64,000 bases of DNA. Source: Flavobacterium ajazii (GTDB lineage Bacteria; Bacteroidota; Bacteroidia; Flavobacteriales; Flavobacteriaceae). The notes below the pieces were generated by a model that searched no databases, was not told where the DNA came from, and saw nothing but the letters and a program-made list of their open reading frames with translations. Below are positions 26,377-35,490 of this stretch, piece by piece. Within the stretch, counting starts at the first letter, position 1. Each line of letters opens with the position of its first letter. The stretch lies in the NCBI RefSeq assembly GCF_010614725.1, contig NZ_JAAEHL010000014.1:101724-165723 (forward strand), in the 5' to 3' direction. The position numbers and the translations under genes were made by a program.

Positions 26377-26482
26377 CTCTTAATAAAAACTTAATTTAGT
26401 GTTTAATGATTGTTAAAATTTGTTAAACACAGCAGAGATCGATTTTTTATAACAGATAATATTTACAGCTTAAAAAAATAAA

Positions 26483-27610
26483 ATGAGGTTAATACAGGTT
26501 ACTGTTTCAAGAGGCTGGAGAGGGCATGAACAAAAAATCATCTATTTATATGAGGCATTTAAAGAGTATGGATATGTAGAAGACCAATGGATTATTTGTC
26601 CGGATGACTCTGAAACTTTTAAAATTGCAACCCAAAAAGGAATGAATGTTATTCCATTAAATAATAAATCAGAATACGATTTAAAATATGCCAAAAGGTT
26701 TTCAAAAATTACAAAGGAACTGAATGCCGATTTGGTGTTTATACATAATAGCCATTCCCATACACTCATGGTTTTATCTAAGTTGTTGTTCGGACTGAAA
26801 CAACCATTAGTTTTGTGCAGGACTTTGATAAAAAGGGTTGATACAAATTTTTTTAGAAAATGGAAATATGATTATAGCGGAATAGAAAAAATCATATGTG
26901 TTTCTTATCCTGTTGTTGATATTTTAAAACCAGTTATAAAAGATCATAGTAAATTATGTGTAGTAGGATGTGTAACGGATGTGCACAAATTTACGAAAAC
27001 ACAAAAGACAGGTATTTTGCACAAACAGTTTAATATTCCGGCAGATTATAAAATTATAGGTAATATAGCTGCTTTTGTTGATTTCAAAGATCATATTACC
27101 TGGGTAAATACAGTTGCAGAACTTGTAAAAAGAGGTGTTAAAGCCAAATATATTTTGATTGGAAAAGGGCCTCTGGAGCAACAGGTAAGACAACAAATTT
27201 CGGATTTAGGCTTAGAAAACGAAATTATTATAGCAGGTTTTAGAAAAGATATTCCTGAAATTTTACCGGAGTTAGACTTGTTATTGTTTACTTCAAACAG
27301 CGAACCATTAGGTGGTGTTATTCTTGAATCGTATGCGTGCAAAGTACCTGTTGTAGCAGGAAATGCCGGGGGTGTACCAGAAGTTGTTATTGATAATCAT
27401 ACAGGCTTGCTGGCAGAAGTTGGAAATGCATTGTCTTTTGCCGATAAAGCAGAACAAATGCTGAACGATACAGTATTGCAGGAGAATTGTGTAGAAAATG
27501 GACGAAAATTTCTAATGGAGAATTGCACAAAAGAAGTTGTTTCAAAAAAAATGATCAACGAACTAAATGAAGTTTTACAAAAAAATAGAAGTATTAAAAT
27601 TGGAATTTAA
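26483..27610 (+). CDS. Glycosyltransferase family 4 protein
   Basis: The 375-residue GT-B enzyme starts RLIQVTVSRGWRGHEQKI with the glycine-rich acceptor loop. It ends with the nucleotide-sugar domain, containing IIAGFRKDIPEILPELDLLLFTSNSEPLGGVILESYACKVPVVAG, in which SEPLGGVILE is the E-x7-E donor motif of GT4. It is cytoplasmic and membrane-associated, and adds a sugar to a glycan or lipid carrier. It is the first gene of the glycan locus. The next gene overlaps it by 44 bases. The sugar specificity cannot be deduced. Confidence 0.9.
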   Translation: MRLIQVTVSRGWRGHEQKIIYLYEAFKEYGYVEDQWIICPDDSETFKIATQKGMNVIPLNNKSEYDLKYAKRFSKITKELNADLVFIHNSHSHTLMVLSKLLFGLKQPLVLCRTLIKRVDTNFFRKWKYDYSGIEKIICVSYPVVDILKPVIKDHSKLCVVGCVTDVHKFTKTQKTGILHKQFNIPADYKIIGNIAAFVDFKDHITWVNTVAELVKRGVKAKYILIGKGPLEQQVRQQISDLGLENEIIIAGFRKDIPEILPELDLLLFTSNSEPLGGVILESYACKVPVVAGNAGGVPEVVIDNHTGLLAEVGNALSFADKAEQMLNDTVLQENCVENGRKFLMENCTKEVVSKKMINELNEVLQKNRSIKIGI

Positions 27611-28490
27611 ATTAAACAACTTTGTATATAGAAAGTATAATCAGACAAGAGCTATTTTATTAAGTAAATACTCCAGTGATGATGCAAAAGTGACAAAAGC
27701 AAAATATTATTGCAAAAACAAAAGAATATTGAATTTGGATAATCCTCAGGAGTTTATGGAAAAAATTCAATGGCTGAAGTTGTACCATTATAAAGAGGGA
27801 TATGGTCAGTATGTGGATAAATTTGAGGTACGCTCTTTTGTTGAAACAAAAATTGGAAAGAAATATTTGAATGATATAATAGGAGTTTATGATACTGTTG
27901 AAGAAATTGATTTTGAAAAACTACCGAAGCAATATGCTATAAAAGGAACCCACGGTTCAGGATATAACCTTATTGTAAAAGATACCTCTTCGATTAATAA
28001 TACAGATGATAAAAATAAGTTAAAGTCTTTTTTGAGCAGTAATTATTACGATAAATACAGAGAGGCAATTTATAAAGATGTTAAACCCAGACTTTTAATT
28101 GAAAAATATATTTCAAATTTTGATGAAGGTTTAATTGATTATAAATTTTATTGTTTCCACGGTCAGCCAAAATATATTCTTGTAAAAAAACTTGAAGACG
28201 GAAAACAAAAAAAATGTTTTTATGATTTGAACTGGAAAAAAATCACTTCTAATGAAAATGATATAAATAGGCTTGAATCTGAAATAGAAAAGCCGGCAAA
28301 TTTTAACGAAATGCTAAAAGTTGCCAGCGTTTTATCTGATCAGTTTATTTTTGTCAGGGTAGATTTATATTCGATAGAAGATAAAGTTTTATTTGGTGAA
28401 CTTACTTTTTTTCCAACAGGTGGTCACAATAGGTTTCCGATAGATTATTTAAATCTTGAAATGGGGAAATTAATTAAACTTCCTGTTTAG
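27567..28490 (+). CDS. ATP-grasp (TupA-like) glycan-modifying protein
   Basis: The 307-residue protein resembles the TupA-like ATP-grasp family found in capsule and teichuronopeptide loci. Visible features are KIQWLKLYHYKEGYGQYVDKF near 55, AIKGTHGSGYNLIVKD near 125 (ATP-binding loop), LIEKYISNFDEGLIDYKFYCF near 178, and FVRVDLYSIEDKVLFGELTFFP near 265 with metal ligands. It probably forms an amide or peptide bond on a glycan using ATP, but this is inferred from the fold. The 44-base overlap with the upstream GT4 may be shorter if a TTG at 27600 is used. It also overlaps the convergent PP-loop gene by 21 bases. Confidence 0.82.
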   Translation: MKFYKKIEVLKLEFKLNNFVYRKYNQTRAILLSKYSSDDAKVTKAKYYCKNKRILNLDNPQEFMEKIQWLKLYHYKEGYGQYVDKFEVRSFVETKIGKKYLNDIIGVYDTVEEIDFEKLPKQYAIKGTHGSGYNLIVKDTSSINNTDDKNKLKSFLSSNYYDKYREAIYKDVKPRLLIEKYISNFDEGLIDYKFYCFHGQPKYILVKKLEDGKQKKCFYDLNWKKITSNENDINRLESEIEKPANFNEMLKVASVLSDQFIFVRVDLYSIEDKVLFGELTFFPTGGHNRFPIDYLNLEMGKLIKLPV

Positions 28491-29198
28491 TTTTTTTCCT
28501 GATACATAAATTTTAAAATATCCTTTCATTCTGTTGACAAACGGAATCCTAAAGCCCATTTGCTTTTTTATTACATTTACACAGGGAGTACATTTGCCAC
28601 AGGCTTTATTTTTACGTGGTTTATGACAGAACCAGGTTAAATACATAATATTTTCCCAGTTGTTTTTTATTGCAATATCCAACATGTCTCTTTTAGAGAG
28701 CGTAACGACTGGGAAAGAAAAATGTTTAAATACGGGAGCAATTTTATTATATTTTTCCTGATTTACCGGGTTGTTAAGATCTGCTTTTATAAAATTTGTC
28801 ATTAAAAAATATGTGAGTGAGTCAGTTCTTAGATTTTTATCATTACTGATTTCTATATTTTTTAAATTATGATTATGGCAAAATTGAGCCAGCCAGCTGT
28901 ATTGTGGCCCTAGCCTTACAAGTGAATTGATATACTTTGAACTTTCTTCAATTTCTTTATTAATGGTTAGATCTTCCTCAGCATACCAAACAGGAAGTAT
29001 GAGTTCATAAGCTTCGGGATGTAATTCTTTAATTTTTTCCAGAATTTTTTTAATCCCATCCAATTCAACCTCTAATGATCTTCGTGTTTTGTCAATGATA
29101 TATATTGGTTGAACAGTTTCTTTTTCAACTAATATTATCTGTAAAAGTCTAAAAGTAGAATCCCATCCGCTGGTCCAGAGTAAATTATGAGTAGGCAT
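28470..29198 (-). CDS. QueC-like PP-loop ATPase in glycan locus, paralogue A
   Basis: The 242-residue protein begins with a divergent PP-loop, TSGWDSTF (Ser 10-Thr 15), in place of the usual SGGxDS. Near the C-terminus lies C-x8-C-x2-C-x2-C (Cys 191, 200, 203, 206), which is the zinc-ligand spacing of 7-cyano-7-deazaguanine synthase QueC. The overall size also fits QueC. No queuosine genes are nearby. It sits next to an ATP-grasp gene, in tandem with a 68%-identical paralogue, and close to an ABC exporter. It probably adenylates a carboxylate in glycan decoration, but this is inference. Confidence 0.75.
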   Translation of the reverse strand: MPTHNLLWTSGWDSTFRLLQIILVEKETVQPIYIIDKTRRSLEVELDGIKKILEKIKELHPEAYELILPVWYAEEDLTINKEIEESSKYINSLVRLGPQYSWLAQFCHNHNLKNIEISNDKNLRTDSLTYFLMTNFIKADLNNPVNQEKYNKIAPVFKHFSFPVVTLSKRDMLDIAIKNNWENIMYLTWFCHKPRKNKACGKCTPCVNVIKKQMGFRIPFVNRMKGYFKIYVSGKKLNRKFN

Positions 29199-29336
29199 TG
29201 TTATCGTAAAGTTATTTTATGAACAAAATTTTAAGGTGTAAATGTAATATTTAGAATTTGAAATTAAATCCTTAAAAATAGTGATTTGAATATTATTTGT
29301 TTGTTCTATAATGATTTGCATGAATTGTTTTTATAA

Positions 29337-30041
29337 TCATTTTGAGAAGTAAATCTTAAAATATCCTTTTATTCTGTTTATTAAAGGAATTCTAAATCCC
29401 ATTTTCTTTTTTATAACTGTAGTACAGGGAACACACTTTCCACAAGGTTTATTTCTTTTAGGTTTGTGGCAAAACCAGGTCAAAGACATTATATCTTCCC
29501 AATTATTTGCTTTAGCGATGATATTCATTTCCTGTTTTGATAAATTGACAACCGGAAAGGTGAAATATTTAAAAATAACATTTATGCAGTTGTATAGTTC
29601 TTTGTCTTTGGTATTACTGTAATCGGTTTCTATATAATTAGTTACTAAAAAATGTGTAAATGAATCCAGATTCGCATTTTTGTCTAAACACATTTCGATT
29701 TTTTTTAAATTATGATTACTACAAAACTGAGAAATCCAGTCATGTTGAGTACCCATTTTTGTTAGTGATTTTATATGCTGAGAACTTTTACCTATTTCTT
29801 TATCGATGGTAAGTTCTTCATCAACATACCAGACCGGAAGTATTCGTAAATAAGCTTCTGGATTTAATTCTTTGATTTTTTCCTGAATTCTTTTAATGCT
29901 ATCAAGTTCTTTCTTTAAAGACCTTCTGGTTTTGTCAATTATATAAATGGGCTGAACAGTTTCTTTTTCAGTTAGAATTATTTGTAAAAGTCTAAAAGTA
30001 GAGTCCCATCCACTGGTCCAGAGTAAATTATGGGTAGGCAT
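29337..30041 (-). CDS. QueC-like PP-loop ATPase in glycan locus, paralogue B
   Basis: Starting at the Met at 30041, the 234-residue protein aligns without gaps to its neighbour at 28470-29198. By hand I count 159 of 234 identical residues. The modified PP-loop TSGWDSTF and the four cysteines (191, 200, 203, 206) are at identical positions. The central part (residues 85-155) has diverged most, which is where substrate contacts would be expected, so the copies may use different substrates. A longer start at 30101 adds a non-conserved 20-residue tail and is unlikely. The first 40 residues differ at only one position. Confidence 0.75.
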   Translation of the reverse strand: MPTHNLLWTSGWDSTFRLLQIILTEKETVQPIYIIDKTRRSLKKELDSIKRIQEKIKELNPEAYLRILPVWYVDEELTIDKEIGKSSQHIKSLTKMGTQHDWISQFCSNHNLKKIEMCLDKNANLDSFTHFLVTNYIETDYSNTKDKELYNCINVIFKYFTFPVVNLSKQEMNIIAKANNWEDIMSLTWFCHKPKRNKPCGKCVPCTTVIKKKMGFRIPLINRIKGYFKIYFSK

Positions 30042-30271
30042 TTTAAAGTATAAATTAATAAAATAAATAGAAAATTGAAGCCGTAAATTTAATTCTTGCA
30101 ATCTAAAAAAGAAACCTTCAAATTTATTTTTTTTGGGGTTTTATTTATGGTGTAATTGAGTAGTTGGTCGATTTGGTTTGATTATTGTGAAAAAGAACTG
30201 AGAATTTATAGACCTTGTTTTTTTGTAAGTTTATTCGTTTTTGGTTGTTAGTTTTGAAACTATTTTAGTTT

Positions 30272-30279
30272 TAACTTTG
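30272..30279 (+). promoter_or_regulatory. Putative -7 box of the ABC exporter gene
   Basis: TAACTTTG matches TAnnTTTG and lies 50 bases before the ATG at 30330. TTG triplets lie upstream at 15 and 24 bases, slightly outside the usual spacing. It could drive the whole plus-strand run of glycosyltransferase genes. Confidence 0.5.
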
Positions 30280-30329
30280 CAAAAAAATAACAGTATTAAT
30301 TAATTTAGCCTTTATTTTAAAGTCATTCA

Positions 30330-32162
30330 ATGAAAAATTTTAAACGTTTTTTAAAGTATTTAACACCTCACAAGAAAAATTTAATAATAAGTATCATCTT
30401 CAATGTTTTGTATGCGCTTTTTTCAGCTGTTTCAATGCTTTCCCTTTTTCCTTTAATGAAAGTATTATTTTCTGATGGAGAAAAAGTACATGTTAAACCA
30501 GTATACGAAGGATTTAAAAGTATCGATAAACGTTATTTGGAAGATTCTTTAAATTATTTTATTACACATAATACAGAAACGAAAGGAGCTTTAAATACAT
30601 TGATATGGATGGTTGTATTTGTTTTGACAACCTTTTTATTGAAAAACCTTTTCAACTTTACTTCAATTGTATACATGACTTATTTGAATAATGGAATTTT
30701 GAAAGATTTGAGAAATGATGTATATCAAAAAGTAATTAGCCTGCCGGTTTCTTTTTTCTCCAATGAAAGAAAAGGAGATTTAATTTCAAGAATGACTTCC
30801 GATATTAATACAATAAAAAGTGCTTTCATGAGTATTTTAATGATGGTAAGCGAGCCCCTGACGATTATATTTACTTTGATATCAATGGTTTTAATAAGTT
30901 GGAAACTGACCATTTTTGTATTCCTTTTTCTTCCTGTTTCAGGGTTTTTAATATCAAGAATGAGTAAATCCATCAAAAGCCAATCGGGAGATATTTTTTC
31001 TCTTGAAGGGCATTTATTATCTGATATTGAAGAAACACTAGGCGGAATTAAAGTAATTAAAAATTTTACTTCAGAGAAATTCTTTATACGACGCTATTTC
31101 AATTCAACAGAATTTATCAACAATTTGAACAATAGAATAGGTGTCAGAATGAGTTTGGCGGGGCCTATGAGTGAGTTTTTAGGGATTTTTGTAATTTCTA
31201 TTCTGCTGGTTTATGGTGGATCATTAGTGTTGATTGATGGTTCTATGAGTGGAAGTGCCTTTATTGCTTATATGGGATTGGCATATCAAATATTAACACC
31301 GGCAAAAGCTATAACAAAAGCAAATCAGGCTCTTATGGGAGGAAATGCAGCTTATGAGAGAGTTGCTTTTATTTTAGACGCAACCAATCCGTTAAAAGAC
31401 AATCTTGATGCTAAAGAGATTACTGAATTTAAAAATGAAATTAAGTTTACCAATGTTTCGTTTAAATACGATTCTGAGTATGTTTTGAAAGATTTTAATC
31501 TGACAGTTCCAAAAGGAAAAAGAGTTGCATTAGTTGGAGAATCAGGAAGCGGAAAATCAACTTTGGCAAATTTGATTACCAGACTTTATGATGTTACTGA
31601 AGGAAGTATAACTTTTGACGGTGTTAATATCAAGGATGTTACTACAGATTCGCTAAGAAAGCAAATGGGAATTGTGGCACAGGATTCTATTTTATTTAAT
31701 GATTCTATTGCAAATAATATTTCTCTAAGTATTGATAATCCAGATATGGATGCAATTGTAAGTGCTGCAAAAGTAGCTAATGCACATAATTTTATTTCAC
31801 AATTTCCGGAGCAATATAACAGCCCGGTAGGTGATGGCGGAGGAATGCTGTCAGGTGGACAAAGACAGAGGGTGGCTATTGCAAGAGCAGTAATGAAAAA
31901 TCCTCCAATCATGATTTTAGATGAAGCAACGTCAGCATTAGATACCGAATCTGAAAAATTAGTGCAGGTTGGATTGGAAAATATGATGGAGAACAGAACT
32001 TCAATCGTTATTGCACATCGTTTGTCAACGATCCAAAATGCTGATTTGATTGTGGTAATGAGTAAAGGAAGAATTGTAGAACAAGGAACTCATGAGGAAC
32101 TGTTGAATATGAATGGGAATTATGCCAATTTAGTGAGTTTGCAGTCTTTGGAGGTGAATTAG
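30330..32162 (+). CDS. ABC transporter, fused permease and ATPase (MsbA/lipid-linked glycan exporter type)
   Basis: The 610-residue protein has six membrane helices in the first 330 residues and a C-terminal ATPase. Walker A GESGSGKST is at 403-411, the signature LSGGQRQR near 507, Walker B MILDEATSALD near 530 and the H-loop VIAHRLST near 562. Such half-transporters dimerise and flip lipid A or lipid-linked oligosaccharides across the inner membrane. Directly downstream follow five glycosyltransferase genes, so it is probably the flippase for this glycan. An MsbA function for lipid A remains possible. Confidence 0.92.
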   Translation: MKNFKRFLKYLTPHKKNLIISIIFNVLYALFSAVSMLSLFPLMKVLFSDGEKVHVKPVYEGFKSIDKRYLEDSLNYFITHNTETKGALNTLIWMVVFVLTTFLLKNLFNFTSIVYMTYLNNGILKDLRNDVYQKVISLPVSFFSNERKGDLISRMTSDINTIKSAFMSILMMVSEPLTIIFTLISMVLISWKLTIFVFLFLPVSGFLISRMSKSIKSQSGDIFSLEGHLLSDIEETLGGIKVIKNFTSEKFFIRRYFNSTEFINNLNNRIGVRMSLAGPMSEFLGIFVISILLVYGGSLVLIDGSMSGSAFIAYMGLAYQILTPAKAITKANQALMGGNAAYERVAFILDATNPLKDNLDAKEITEFKNEIKFTNVSFKYDSEYVLKDFNLTVPKGKRVALVGESGSGKSTLANLITRLYDVTEGSITFDGVNIKDVTTDSLRKQMGIVAQDSILFNDSIANNISLSIDNPDMDAIVSAAKVANAHNFISQFPEQYNSPVGDGGGMLSGGQRQRVAIARAVMKNPPIMILDEATSALDTESEKLVQVGLENMMENRTSIVIAHRLSTIQNADLIVVMSKGRIVEQGTHEELLNMNGNYANLVSLQSLEVN

Positions 32163-32187
32163 AATGAATATTATTATAAACCAGTAA

Positions 32188-33324
32188 ATGACAAAAGTAC
32201 TTTATTTTTATACCGAAAACCCATTGTTTTTAACGCAGGGGAATAATGCACGCGCTATGGGATTATTAAAGTATTTTAAGAGTAAAGATATTTCTGTAGA
32301 TTTTGTTGGAGATCCTTTATATATAAATAACTTACATTTTGAAGAATTAAAAAGTGAAAAACTTATTACGAATGGTTTTTTATTAAAGGGATTAAGCAGA
32401 AAGAAAAAGAAGATCCAAAAAATATTTAAAAAATTAGGTTTGTTGAAAATAGTTGAAACAACTAAAGTTTTAGATAGATTAAGAGCGAATCATAAAAAAA
32501 GTTTTGATGAAATTCTTAAAAATAATGAATACGATTATATTGTAATATCATATGTTTTTTGGTCAAGACTTATTGAAAATAATAAGTATATAAAAAATGC
32601 AAAATTAATTATTGATACACACGATTTTATTACGCCTCATTTTAAGAATCATAAGAAATTTGAATTAGGAAAGTATTTTGAAGAAGAGATTAGAAGTTTA
32701 TCTTTTTTTGATAAAATTTTAGTTGTTTCAATTGAAGAGAAATATATTTTTGATCAGTTCTTAGATAAAGAAATACATCTAATTAGTCATCCGGAAGAAC
32801 TTAAACAGAAATCAGAAAAAGAAGTTTACGATGTGGTTTATGTAGCTAGTAATAACGCACATAATGTGAAGTCTGTAAAATGGTTTTTTGAAAAAGTTTA
32901 TCCATTATTGTCAAAGGATATTAAAATTTGTGTTGTTGGAAAAATAAATGATAATGTGCCAGCAGCTTTAGAAAATGTTCATAATATAAATTATGTGGAT
33001 AATCTTGAGGATGTATATAGTATTTCTAAAATAGCTATTTGTCCAATGTTATCCGGTACAGGTGTTAAAATTAAAGTAATTGAAGCTTTATCTTATGGTT
33101 TGCCAATTGTATGTAATGAAAGAGGAGTTGATGGTTTGTTAAATAAGACTAATAATGGATGTTTAGTGACTAATGATGAAAAAATATTTGCTTCACATAT
33201 TGAAAAATTGATTTCTGATAAAGAATTTTATAATTATCATTCAGTTTTAGCAAAAGAGTATTTTTTAAATAATCATGAAAAAAATAAAACATATGAGAAA
33301 TTAGATAAAGTTTTTTTAAGTTGA
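32188..33324 (+). CDS. Glycosyltransferase (GT-B, GT1/GT4-like)
   Basis: The 378-residue protein shows the GT-B pattern. The N-terminal half has LTQGNNARAMGLLKYFKS. The C-terminal half has VVYVASNNAHNVKSVKWFFEKVYPLL and then AICPMLSGTGVKIKVIEALSYGLPIVCNERGV, with the donor-binding GTGVKIKVIEAL motif. It likely transfers a sugar to the locus glycan in the cytoplasm. The gene is very AT-rich and Lys/Asn-rich compared with its neighbours at 26-31 kb, suggesting horizontal acquisition of this part of the locus. Confidence 0.88.
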   Translation: MTKVLYFYTENPLFLTQGNNARAMGLLKYFKSKDISVDFVGDPLYINNLHFEELKSEKLITNGFLLKGLSRKKKKIQKIFKKLGLLKIVETTKVLDRLRANHKKSFDEILKNNEYDYIVISYVFWSRLIENNKYIKNAKLIIDTHDFITPHFKNHKKFELGKYFEEEIRSLSFFDKILVVSIEEKYIFDQFLDKEIHLISHPEELKQKSEKEVYDVVYVASNNAHNVKSVKWFFEKVYPLLSKDIKICVVGKINDNVPAALENVHNINYVDNLEDVYSISKIAICPMLSGTGVKIKVIEALSYGLPIVCNERGVDGLLNKTNNGCLVTNDEKIFASHIEKLISDKEFYNYHSVLAKEYFLNNHEKNKTYEKLDKVFLS

Positions 33325-33399
33325 AAAATTAAAAACATTTCGATATCATGTTGTTGGAGTAAATTACTTAAAATTAAAATATCAAACCGAATGTTGGTT

Positions 33400-34284
33400 A
33401 TGAAAAAAATTACGATAATTACTGTTAATTACAATAATCGTGAAGGTTTACAAAAAACGATATACAGTATTTTAGCTCAAAAATTTCAAGACTTTGAATT
33501 TATTATTGTTGATGGAGGAAGTGAAGATGGTTCAAAACAAATAATAGAAAATTATAGTAGAGTTGATTATTGGGTTTCTGAAAAAGATTCAGGAATCTAT
33601 AACGCAATGAATAAAGGTATTAAGGCAGCAACAGGCGACTATATAATTTTCATGAACAGTGGTGATTGTTTTTATTCTATAGATGTTTTAGATACTATAA
33701 AGAACGAATTTGATAATAATATTGATATATTGTACGGAAATGCTTTTTTTATAACTAAAAATAAAAGATTTGAAGTTGAATATCCAGATAAATTAAATTT
33801 TTCGTTTTTTTACACAAATTCATTGTGCCATCAGTCTACTTTTTATAAACGGGAAATTTTTTGGAATAATTTATATAATGAAGATTTGAAGATTGTTTCA
33901 GATTGGGAATTTAATATTAGAAATATATGCTTAAAAAACAAAAGTTATAAGCATATTAATGTAATTATTTGTGATTACTATTTAGATGGAGTTTCTCATC
34001 ATCAAAAAGAATTCGATCATAACGAAAGGAAGATTGTACTGGAAAAACACTTTGCAGCCTTTATTGATGATTACGAAAAAACTATTGAAAAATTAGTAGA
34101 ACATAATAAGCCATTGATAAAAGATCTTCAAAAAAACACTTCAGCTAATAATAAAGGATATGTAAGTGAGAAGAGATTAAATCAATTATTATTTATTAGT
34201 CAAAATAATAGGTTTTCTTATAAAATAATAAAAGCATTTATAACTATTTCTCTGTTTTTTACTTCCAAAAAGAGATTCTTTTAA
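33400..34284 (+). CDS. Glycosyltransferase family 2, WcaE-like paralogue 1
   Basis: The GT-A enzyme of about 294 residues starts at the Met at 33400 (KKITIITVNYNNREGL). The nucleotide-binding IIVDGGSEDGSKQI lies at about 31-44 and the metal-site region SEKDSGIYNAMNKGI near 60. The motif FMNSGDCFY near 87 replaces the usual DxD. Acceptor-side SDWEFNIRNIC lies near 170. It is one of three similar GT2 genes (33400, 35483, 36370), all with the SEKDSG/NAMNKGI signature of the colanic-acid WcaE group. A start at 33391 is possible. Confidence 0.9.
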   Translation: MKKITIITVNYNNREGLQKTIYSILAQKFQDFEFIIVDGGSEDGSKQIIENYSRVDYWVSEKDSGIYNAMNKGIKAATGDYIIFMNSGDCFYSIDVLDTIKNEFDNNIDILYGNAFFITKNKRFEVEYPDKLNFSFFYTNSLCHQSTFYKREIFWNNLYNEDLKIVSDWEFNIRNICLKNKSYKHINVIICDYYLDGVSHHQKEFDHNERKIVLEKHFAAFIDDYEKTIEKLVEHNKPLIKDLQKNTSANNKGYVSEKRLNQLLFISQNNRFSYKIIKAFITISLFFTSKKRFF

Positions 34285-34359
34285 ACTTTTATAAACTAAA
34301 ATAGAAAGATAATTTTATCCTTAGATTTTAGTGTTACATGTTTATAAAAAACATCATTT

Positions 34360-35490
34360 ATGATTAAAATACTTATTGATCCCCAGATTTTTAATTTACA
34401 AACTTATGGCGGGATTTCCAGATATTATACTGAAATTTTTAAGCGTCTTAAAAAAAATAAAAAACTGTCCATTATACTTCCTATTGATAGCTCAAATAAT
34501 GTTTATGTTGCCAATAGTGGGCTACTGTTAAAAGAAAAGAAATTAATTACGTATTTGATTAAAACTTTAAATGCTTTAGGGGTAAGTACTCGTTCGCTAA
34601 ATAGAAAAATAAGCGAAAAAAAAACCAAAAGACCTTTGAGGGATAATAATTTTGAATTGTTTATACCTACTTATTATGACCCTTATTTTTTAGAGTTTAT
34701 TAATGATAAACCTTTTGTTCTGACTGTTTATGATATGATTCATGAGTTATTCCCTCAATATTTTATAGAAGACCCATGGAATGTAACGGTTAACAAAAAA
34801 AGATTATTAGAAACAGCGACAAAAATTATCGCTGTTTCAAGAAATACTAAAAAAGACATAATTAAAATTTATCCTCACATAGATGAGTCTAAAATAGAAG
34901 TCATCTATCACGGAAATTCAATTCAGGTAAATGAAAATGTATCGGTAGATTTACCAGATAATTACATCTTATTTGTTGGTTCCAGGGATTATTACAAAAA
35001 CTTTTATTTTTTAGCGGAAGCAATAAAAGATTTGTTGGCTAAGGATACTTCTTTAAAATTGATTTGTGCAGGGGGAGGCGAATTTAAAGAAGAAGAAATT
35101 GAGTTTTTAAAAAGAATAGGCATTCAGGAACAAGTAGAGCAAAAATATTTTGAAGAGGAACAGTTAGGCCTGTTTTATAAAAATGCCAGATGTTTTGTTT
35201 TTCCTTCAATGTATGAAGGTTTTGGAATACCGGTTTTAGAATCAATGGCTTGTGGTTGTCCAATTGTTTTAGCTAATAGCAGCTCTTTTCCTGAAGTAGC
35301 AGGTGAGGCCGGAATTTATTTTGATGTCTCGAATAAAGAAGATTTAATGAATAAGATTGTATTGGTACTAAATGATAAAAAACTGAGAGACGAACATGTT
35401 TTAAAAGGAATAGAGCAAGCGAAAAAATTTAATTGGGAAATTGCTGCTTCACAATGTTTGGAACTTTATAAAAAAGCAATAAATGGTTAA
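34360..35490 (+). CDS. Glycosyltransferase family 4 (mannosyl-type)
   Basis: The 376-residue GT-B enzyme shows the N-terminal QTYGGISRYYTEIFKRL, a feature of GT4 enzymes that act on O-antigen. The C-terminal domain carries ILFVGSRDYYKNFYFLAEA and CFVFPSMYEGFGIPVLESMACGCPIVLANSSSFPEV, with the E-x7-E donor motif in EGFGIPVLE. This branch often transfers mannose or rhamnose, but the specificity here is a guess. It overlaps the next GT2 gene by 8 bases, so they are translationally coupled. Confidence 0.9.
   Translation: MIKILIDPQIFNLQTYGGISRYYTEIFKRLKKNKKLSIILPIDSSNNVYVANSGLLLKEKKLITYLIKTLNALGVSTRSLNRKISEKKTKRPLRDNNFELFIPTYYDPYFLEFINDKPFVLTVYDMIHELFPQYFIEDPWNVTVNKKRLLETATKIIAVSRNTKKDIIKIYPHIDESKIEVIYHGNSIQVNENVSVDLPDNYILFVGSRDYYKNFYFLAEAIKDLLAKDTSLKLICAGGGEFKEEEIEFLKRIGIQEQVEQKYFEEEQLGLFYKNARCFVFPSMYEGFGIPVLESMACGCPIVLANSSSFPEVAGEAGIYFDVSNKEDLMNKIVLVLNDKKLRDEHVLKGIEQAKKFNWEIAASQCLELYKKAING

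Noticed and set aside
28470..30041. Calling the two PP-loop genes queC (queuosine/preQ0 synthesis)
   Set aside because: The PP-loop is altered (SGWDS), there are two copies, no queD/queE/queF is near, and the context is glycan synthesis. Only the zinc motif agrees.
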